Shown here piece after piece: positions 60,307-64,000 of a stretch of DNA of 64,000 nucleotides. The translations under genes and the position numbers were made by a program. Within the stretch, counting starts at the first letter, position 1. Each line of letters begins with the position of its first letter. The DNA is taken from positions 1 through 64,000 of the forward strand of contig CAZURK010000028.1 of assembly GCA_964623055.1 (NCBI GenBank), in the 5' to 3' direction. This stretch comes from JADHUC01 sp964623055 (GTDB lineage: Bacteria; Planctomycetota; Planctomycetia; Pirellulales; Pirellulaceae). The notes under the pieces are model-generated. The model saw only the letters and a program-made list of their open reading frames with translations, ran no database searches and was not told where the DNA came from.

Positions 60307-61572
60307 TTAGGCTACTTTTGCTTCGGAGGGGTAGGCGTAGCTGGTGGCGGGGTCGTTCCAACGGCTGAGTGCTACGGCTACTAGGTGGCCGCCGAAGGCG
60401 AAGGACAGTTTCAGCGCGTGTTGGAAACGGTTGCGGCGGCCTACCAAGGGCAGGCAATCGAACGTCAGTTCCGGATCCGGGTCGGTCAGATTCATGGTTG
60501 GCGGCGCAAAGCCGTCGCGCATTGCCAGCACGGTGATCGCCAATTCGACGCTGCCGGCCGCGTTGACCATGTGACCGAGCATCGACTTGGTGGAGCTGAC
60601 GCACACGTTGTCGGCGGCACTACCGAACGCATCACGGATGCCGCGCATTTCGACCAGATCGTTTTGCACGGTGCCTGTGCCATGGGCATTGATGTAGCCG
60701 ATGTCTGCGGGGCCTAGTCCCGCCTTCTTGAGCGTACTGGATATCAGATGGGACACCGCCTCGCTTTCGGCGTTCAGTCCCGTAACGTGGTGCGCTTCTG
60801 CGAAGGCCTTGCACGAGGTGATTTCGGCATAGATCCTGGCGCGACGCCTTTGGGCATGGCTCAGACGCTCGATAACCAACATCGCCGCACCTTCGCCAAG
60901 GACAAATCCGTGGCGGTTGCGATCGAAAGGCCGGCAAGCCCGCTTCGGGTCCTTGTCGTCCGCGAGGACTTTCATCCTCCGGAACCCCGCCGCGAACAGC
61001 GGATCGATGGCGTCCGCACCGCCGGCAAGCGCGATATCGCATTGGTCATCTCTGATCATCCGGGCGGCCGACATTACGCTGACGAGACTGCTGGCGCATG
61101 CCGTCGAGTAGGTGAGCCTCGGCCCGCCAAGTTGATATCGGTTCGCGAGTTCCGAACCGGCAGTGTTCGGAAGGAGTTGACTCCACCACGGCACGTAGTT
61201 TGGATCGTTAGGAGTCCTCAACCCCGCCTGTTCATCGACCCAACTGCAGTCGCCCACATGGCTATTCATCGAGCAGGCAAACCGCTCCAAACTGACACGC
61301 CGGAAATCGACAGACGCATCTCGAAGTGCCTCCGAAGCAGCGATTTCGCTTAGGGCCAGAACTTTCAAGCGCCTTGGCCTCTCTTGCTGGATGTCGACTG
61401 TCGCACCAAGCATGGTGTTGTCGGGGATTCCTCGCAACCCCGACAGACGCTTTGCGCCGCTCTTGCCTTGACACACCGACCGCCATACGGTCTCGCGGTC
61501 ACGTCCAACCGACGTGACAAGACCGATTCCGGTGATCACAACCGGTTCATTTGTGGTTTGATGCGAAGACAC
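60307..61572 (-). CDS. beta-ketoacyl-ACP synthase (FabF-like)
   Basis: 421 residues if it starts at GTG 61572, which gives the normal length and puts PVVITGIGLVTSVG near the N-terminus; TTG 61692 would add 40 residues with no family likeness, and no ATG exists. Catalytic residues are Cys in YSTACASSL, His in NAHGTGTVQND and His in LGHMVNAAGSVE. These condense malonyl-ACP with acyl chains in fatty-acid or polyketide synthesis. It is not next to fatty-acid genes here, so a special lipid or polyketide role is possible. Its 3' side meets the GGGGTCAGGTC element. Confidence 0.85.
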   Translation of the reverse strand: MSSHQTTNEPVVITGIGLVTSVGRDRETVWRSVCQGKSGAKRLSGLRGIPDNTMLGATVDIQQERPRRLKVLALSEIAASEALRDASVDFRRVSLERFACSMNSHVGDCSWVDEQAGLRTPNDPNYVPWWSQLLPNTAGSELANRYQLGGPRLTYSTACASSLVSVMSAARMIRDDQCDIALAGGADAIDPLFAAGFRRMKVLADDKDPKRACRPFDRNRHGFVLGEGAAMLVIERLSHAQRRRARIYAEITSCKAFAEAHHVTGLNAESEAVSHLISSTLKKAGLGPADIGYINAHGTGTVQNDLVEMRGIRDAFGSAADNVCVSSTKSMLGHMVNAAGSVELAITVLAMRDGFAPPTMNLTDPDPELTFDCLPLVGRRNRFQHALKLSFAFGGHLVAVALSRWNDPATSYAYPSEAKVA

Positions 61573-61984
61573 GACAGCCCAAACGTTTTCCAACGCGAGT
61601 TGGCCTGATATGCCGCCTCGCGGATTTTCCTCAATGAACTGGGGATGCACAGTTGCGGAGTTCAAATACACGAAACTGGGCGGCCATTTCAATGTGAATT
61701 AGGAGGAATTCTCGTTTTGATAGTATGGAGAAGAACATGGGATCATCGAAATTGCGGAAAACTTTCTGCCGACGGGTTGCATGGCCAACTGCAGTTGCTA
61801 GACTTCTGCTCTGCGGGGTTATAGGCCCATTTATGCAAGATATAGTACGGAGCAGCGGGGATCTGAGCCCGATACACGGATGGGTCGAATCCCAGGATAC
61901 CGGATGGATGTCGACCAACTGGGGCACGGAGGGGACGTAAGAACGGATTCGCGATGACAGCACTTGTGCAATGCCGAGCCTTCG
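61573..61984. other. divergent intergenic region
   Basis: This lies between the synthase (minus) and the MraZ-like gene (plus). A perfect AGGAGG stands at 61701-61706, but the nearest ATG (61725, 71 codons to 61940, with one hydrophobic stretch, TAVARLLLCGVIGPFMQ) is 18 bases away. That ORF is possible but weak. No other feature is supported. Confidence 0.25.
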
Positions 61985-62464
61985 ATGTCTTCTCCGCTGG
62001 TTCTTGGCGAGCATCGCCGCGTTCTGGACGATCGGTATCGTGTGACAATCCCCCCCGAGATGGTCGCACGGATAGCATCTCCGGTGGCAGACTGCATTTT
62101 GGCGAAGGAGCGCGTGGGCGCGCTCAGCTTGTGGAATGCCGCGGAGTGGCATGGCAAGCTGGACGAGGGCATTCGGTTGGTTCAGGACAAGATGCAGGCG
62201 GGCCGCCTGGCCGGCCGAATCGAAGATGTCCAGATGCTGGGACGACTGCTGTCGACGCGCCATACCGTTGTTCGTCTTGGAGGGCGCGGACGACTGTCGG
62301 TTCCGGAGAGTTTTCGCGAGTTTCTCGGAGTGGATCCTGGAGGGGAAATCCTGGTCGTTGGAGCCGCCCTGTGCGTCGAGTTGTGGCGGCCGGACGCTTG
62401 GTTTGCGTATATCGAGGAGAGAATGCCGGAATTCCGGCGTCTGTTTGACAATCTATCGGGTTGA
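61985..62464 (+). CDS. MraZ-like double AbrB/SpoVT DNA-binding protein
   Basis: 159 residues from ATG 61985. Two swapped-hairpin units are visible: LGEHRRVLDDRYRVTIPPEM near the start and LGGRGRLSVPESFREFLGVD near residue 105. The linker is helical. MraZ proteins bind DNA as rings and repress the division/cell-wall cluster; here the gene is alone and no dcw genes are seen, fitting the scattered state of these genes in planctomycetes. Specificity is therefore unknown. It is followed by a good terminator. Confidence 0.75.
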   Translation: MSSPLVLGEHRRVLDDRYRVTIPPEMVARIASPVADCILAKERVGALSLWNAAEWHGKLDEGIRLVQDKMQAGRLAGRIEDVQMLGRLLSTRHTVVRLGGRGRLSVPESFREFLGVDPGGEILVVGAALCVELWRPDAWFAYIEERMPEFRRLFDNLSG

Positions 62465-62574
62465 CCACCACGGGCGCTTGTGCCCGGCTTCGTAGAACGA
62501 TCGACGCCGCAAGCTCGTGCTGTTTTGTAGGGATGCAGTCACCGGTTGCCGTCAGGCGTAACTCGTTTTGCTGG

Positions 62575-62596
62575 CCGGGCACGACGCCCGTTTTTT
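62575..62596 (+). terminator. rho-independent terminator of the MraZ-like gene
   Basis: CGGGC-ACGAC-GCCCG followed by TTTTTT. A related arm (ACGGGCGCTTGTGCCCGG) lies at 62469-62486, so the two may also form a larger hairpin. It abuts the 3' end of the convergent DUF1844 gene. Confidence 0.8.
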
Positions 62597-63027
62597 CACG
62601 CCTTTTCTTCCTCGGGTGGCGCGTTGCTGACGGAGACGAACAACATCCGTAACTGATGGAGAATCTCTGACAGCATCCCCGACTCTTCCGTCGTCAGATT
62701 GCCCTTAGTCTTCTCCTCCAGCATTCCCAGCATGTCTATGCAGTGTTTGGCCACGTCGGGCCGAACAACGGGATGTCCTTCTGCGGGATCAGGCACCTGC
62801 CCCATGGATGCCACTGCCTGCGCCGCCAATGAAGTAACCAAGGCGGGGAATGATGCTGGCGGAAGTTGAGCGTCGGGCGCATCGGTTCCCCGTTGTTGGG
62901 TGCCCTCCTCCTCTTCTTGTTGCTGGTCTTCCTGCTTCGCGGCTTCCGCAGCCTGCTTTTCACGCTCCACTTGGCCTTTCCAGTCTTCGTCGATGACGAT
63001 CTTGCGTTCTTCCTGGTCCTCACTCAT
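62596..63027 (-). CDS. DUF1844 domain protein
   Basis: 143 residues. A charged Lys/Glu/Gln-rich N-terminus (EERKIVIDEDWKGQVEREKQ) is followed by the DUF1844 core (ASFPALVTSLAAQAVASMG, then DVAKHCIDMLGMLEEKTKGN, and LTTEESGMLSEILHQLR). The function of DUF1844 is unknown. It is usually small, helical and cytoplasmic. The start overlaps the pyrG stop (ATGA), so the two are translationally coupled, which fits recalled pyrG/DUF1844 neighbourhoods in planctomycetes. Confidence 0.85.
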   Translation of the reverse strand: MSEDQEERKIVIDEDWKGQVEREKQAAEAAKQEDQQQEEEEGTQQRGTDAPDAQLPPASFPALVTSLAAQAVASMGQVPDPAEGHPVVRPDVAKHCIDMLGMLEEKTKGNLTTEESGMLSEILHQLRMLFVSVSNAPPEEEKA

Positions 63028-64000
63028 ACCTGGACCTCCTCCGCTTGCTTGCTACGGCTGACGTGGCGCTTGATCGCCGCTTCGACGAAGCCGCCGAACA
63101 GCGGGTGCACCGCCGTAGGCTTGGACTTGAATTCAGGATGAAACTGCACGGCGACAAACCACGGATGGTTGGGTATTTCAACGATTTCGACCAGTCTGCC
63201 CTCGTCGCTGGTACCTGCGACGATCATCCCGTGACTCTCGAACTGGACCCTGTATGTGTTATTGAACTCGTAGCGATGCCTGTGGCGTTCCGTGATGGAG
63301 TCGCTTCCGTAGCACTTCGCGGCGGTAGTGGATGGCTGCAGGTCCGTCGGCTGGGCCCCCAACCGCATCGTGCCGCCCTTGTCCACGATATTTCGCTGCG
63401 CGTCCAACAGGCAGATCACCGGATGTGGCGTCTCTTCGTTGAATTCCGTGGAATTGGCTTCGTCCAGCCCGATCACGTTGCGGGCGAATTCGGATACCGC
63501 GCATTGCAGCCCCAGGCAGATCCCAAAGAACGGTATTTTCCGTTCGCGAGCGAATCGCACCGCCCGAATCTTGCCCTCGATACCTCGGTCTCCGAATCCA
63601 CCGGGCACCAGCACGCCGTCGTACCCATCCAAGCAGTGTTCGGGGCCTTTTTCCTCGACATCCTCGCTGCGAATCTTGCCGATTCGGACTCGACCTTCGT
63701 GTTCCACGCCAGCGTGGTCGAGTGCTTCGTAGATGGACTTGTAGGCATCAGAGTGCTCGGCGTATTTGCCAACCACAGCAATGCTGACCTCGTGCCGCGG
63801 GTTGCGCAGTCGATGAATGAGGTCGCGCCAGTCGTCCAATTCGAGTGTTTCGGAAGACAGACTCAGCTTCTTCACAATCAACTCGTCCAGACCGTTGTCG
63901 ACGAGGCTCAGCGGAACCTCGTAGATTGAAAGCTCCTTGTCCTTTTCCTCGATCACCGCCTCGAGGGGAACGTTGCAGAATAACGCCATTTTCTTGCGGG
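63024..64000 (-). CDS. pyrG: CTP synthase, C-terminal part (runs off the window)
   Basis: About 325 codons of the 3' end; the N-terminal synthetase domain lies outside the window. The visible part starts in the RKKMALFCNVP strand, crosses a linker, and includes the whole class I glutaminase domain: GFGDRGIEGK, the nucleophile Cys in FFGICLGLQCA, and the His-Glu pair in VQFHPEFKS. CTP synthase converts UTP to CTP with glutamine or ammonia. The end sequence KRHVSRSKQAEE is typical in length. It is coupled to DUF1844. Confidence 0.95.
   Translation of the reverse strand, partial: RKKMALFCNVPLEAVIEEKDKELSIYEVPLSLVDNGLDELIVKKLSLSSETLELDDWRDLIHRLRNPRHEVSIAVVGKYAEHSDAYKSIYEALDHAGVEHEGRVRIGKIRSEDVEEKGPEHCLDGYDGVLVPGGFGDRGIEGKIRAVRFARERKIPFFGICLGLQCAVSEFARNVIGLDEANSTEFNEETPHPVICLLDAQRNIVDKGGTMRLGAQPTDLQPSTTAAKCYGSDSITERHRHRYEFNNTYRVQFESHGMIVAGTSDEGRLVEIVEIPNHPWFVAVQFHPEFKSKPTAVHPLFGGFVEAAIKRHVSRSKQAEEVQV

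Noticed and set aside
61725..61940. 71-residue ORF upstream of the MraZ-like gene
   Set aside because: The AGGAGG is 18 bases from the ATG and the composition is only weakly coding-like.

Overview
The window looks like a chromosomal segment of a GC-rich planctomycete (Pirellulales-like). This is inferred from the gene set. It includes a secreted formylglycine sulfatase, two Tat-signal Gfo/Idh/MocA oxidoreductases, a methyltransferase-like/PQQ-propeller fusion, a divergent ECF sigma / zinc-ribbon Ser-Thr kinase pair, a BlaI/BlaR1 pair with a very long receptor, and DUF1844 next to CTP synthase. Planctomycete-style palindromic repeats lie between many genes. No rRNA, tRNA or CRISPR array was seen.

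Layout. 0-10 kb is housekeeping: an MFS transporter, MgtE, a mandelate-racemase-type enzyme with a NarL-type regulator, twin zinc-ribbon membrane proteins, RuvB and a NADAR protein. 10-17.8 kb holds enolase, a sulfatase, an exported methyltransferase, an unfamiliar 22-residue-repeat secreted protein, a secreted polysaccharide-type operon (DUF4091-like plus SHOCT/jelly-roll) and two broken genes. 18-27.2 kb is an accessory block, all on the plus strand: a STAND-type ATPase with TPR repeats, a HerA/FtsK-type ATPase with a Cys cluster, two paralogous membrane proteins and a RecB-like PD-(D/E)XK nuclease with repeated DLS motifs. This is the best candidate for an undescribed multi-gene system, possibly defence or conflict. 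27.4-33.6 kb has secreted or Tat-exported catabolic proteins. 33.7-38.5 kb is a second accessory patch: an antitoxin-like protein with an HNH nuclease, a trypsin-like protease that meets a headless gene fragment, a STAND NTPase and a decayed toxin-antitoxin pair.

38.5-51.3 kb is regulatory: kinase/ECF pair, BlaI/BlaR1 operon with a clear promoter overlapped by three operators, Gfo/Idh/MocA, an HTH-receiver protein, a histidine kinase and an NhaC antiporter. 51.5-64 kb has an outer-membrane barrel protein, a coiled-coil membrane protein, the YhaO/YhaN (SbcD/SbcC-like) pair, a beta-ketoacyl synthase, an MraZ-like protein, DUF1844 and the 3' part of pyrG, which runs off the window.

Two layers of repeats recur. 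Five elements have the REPIN layout (GTAG or GTGG head plus hairpin, arranged as inverted pairs) but five unrelated stem sequences. Others are a 27-bp inverted-repeat MITE-like element, a GGGGTCAGGTC-ended element and an AAGCCYGA-type palindrome. No REP-associated transposase is visible here. Functions are read from motifs and recalled family features; no database search was run.
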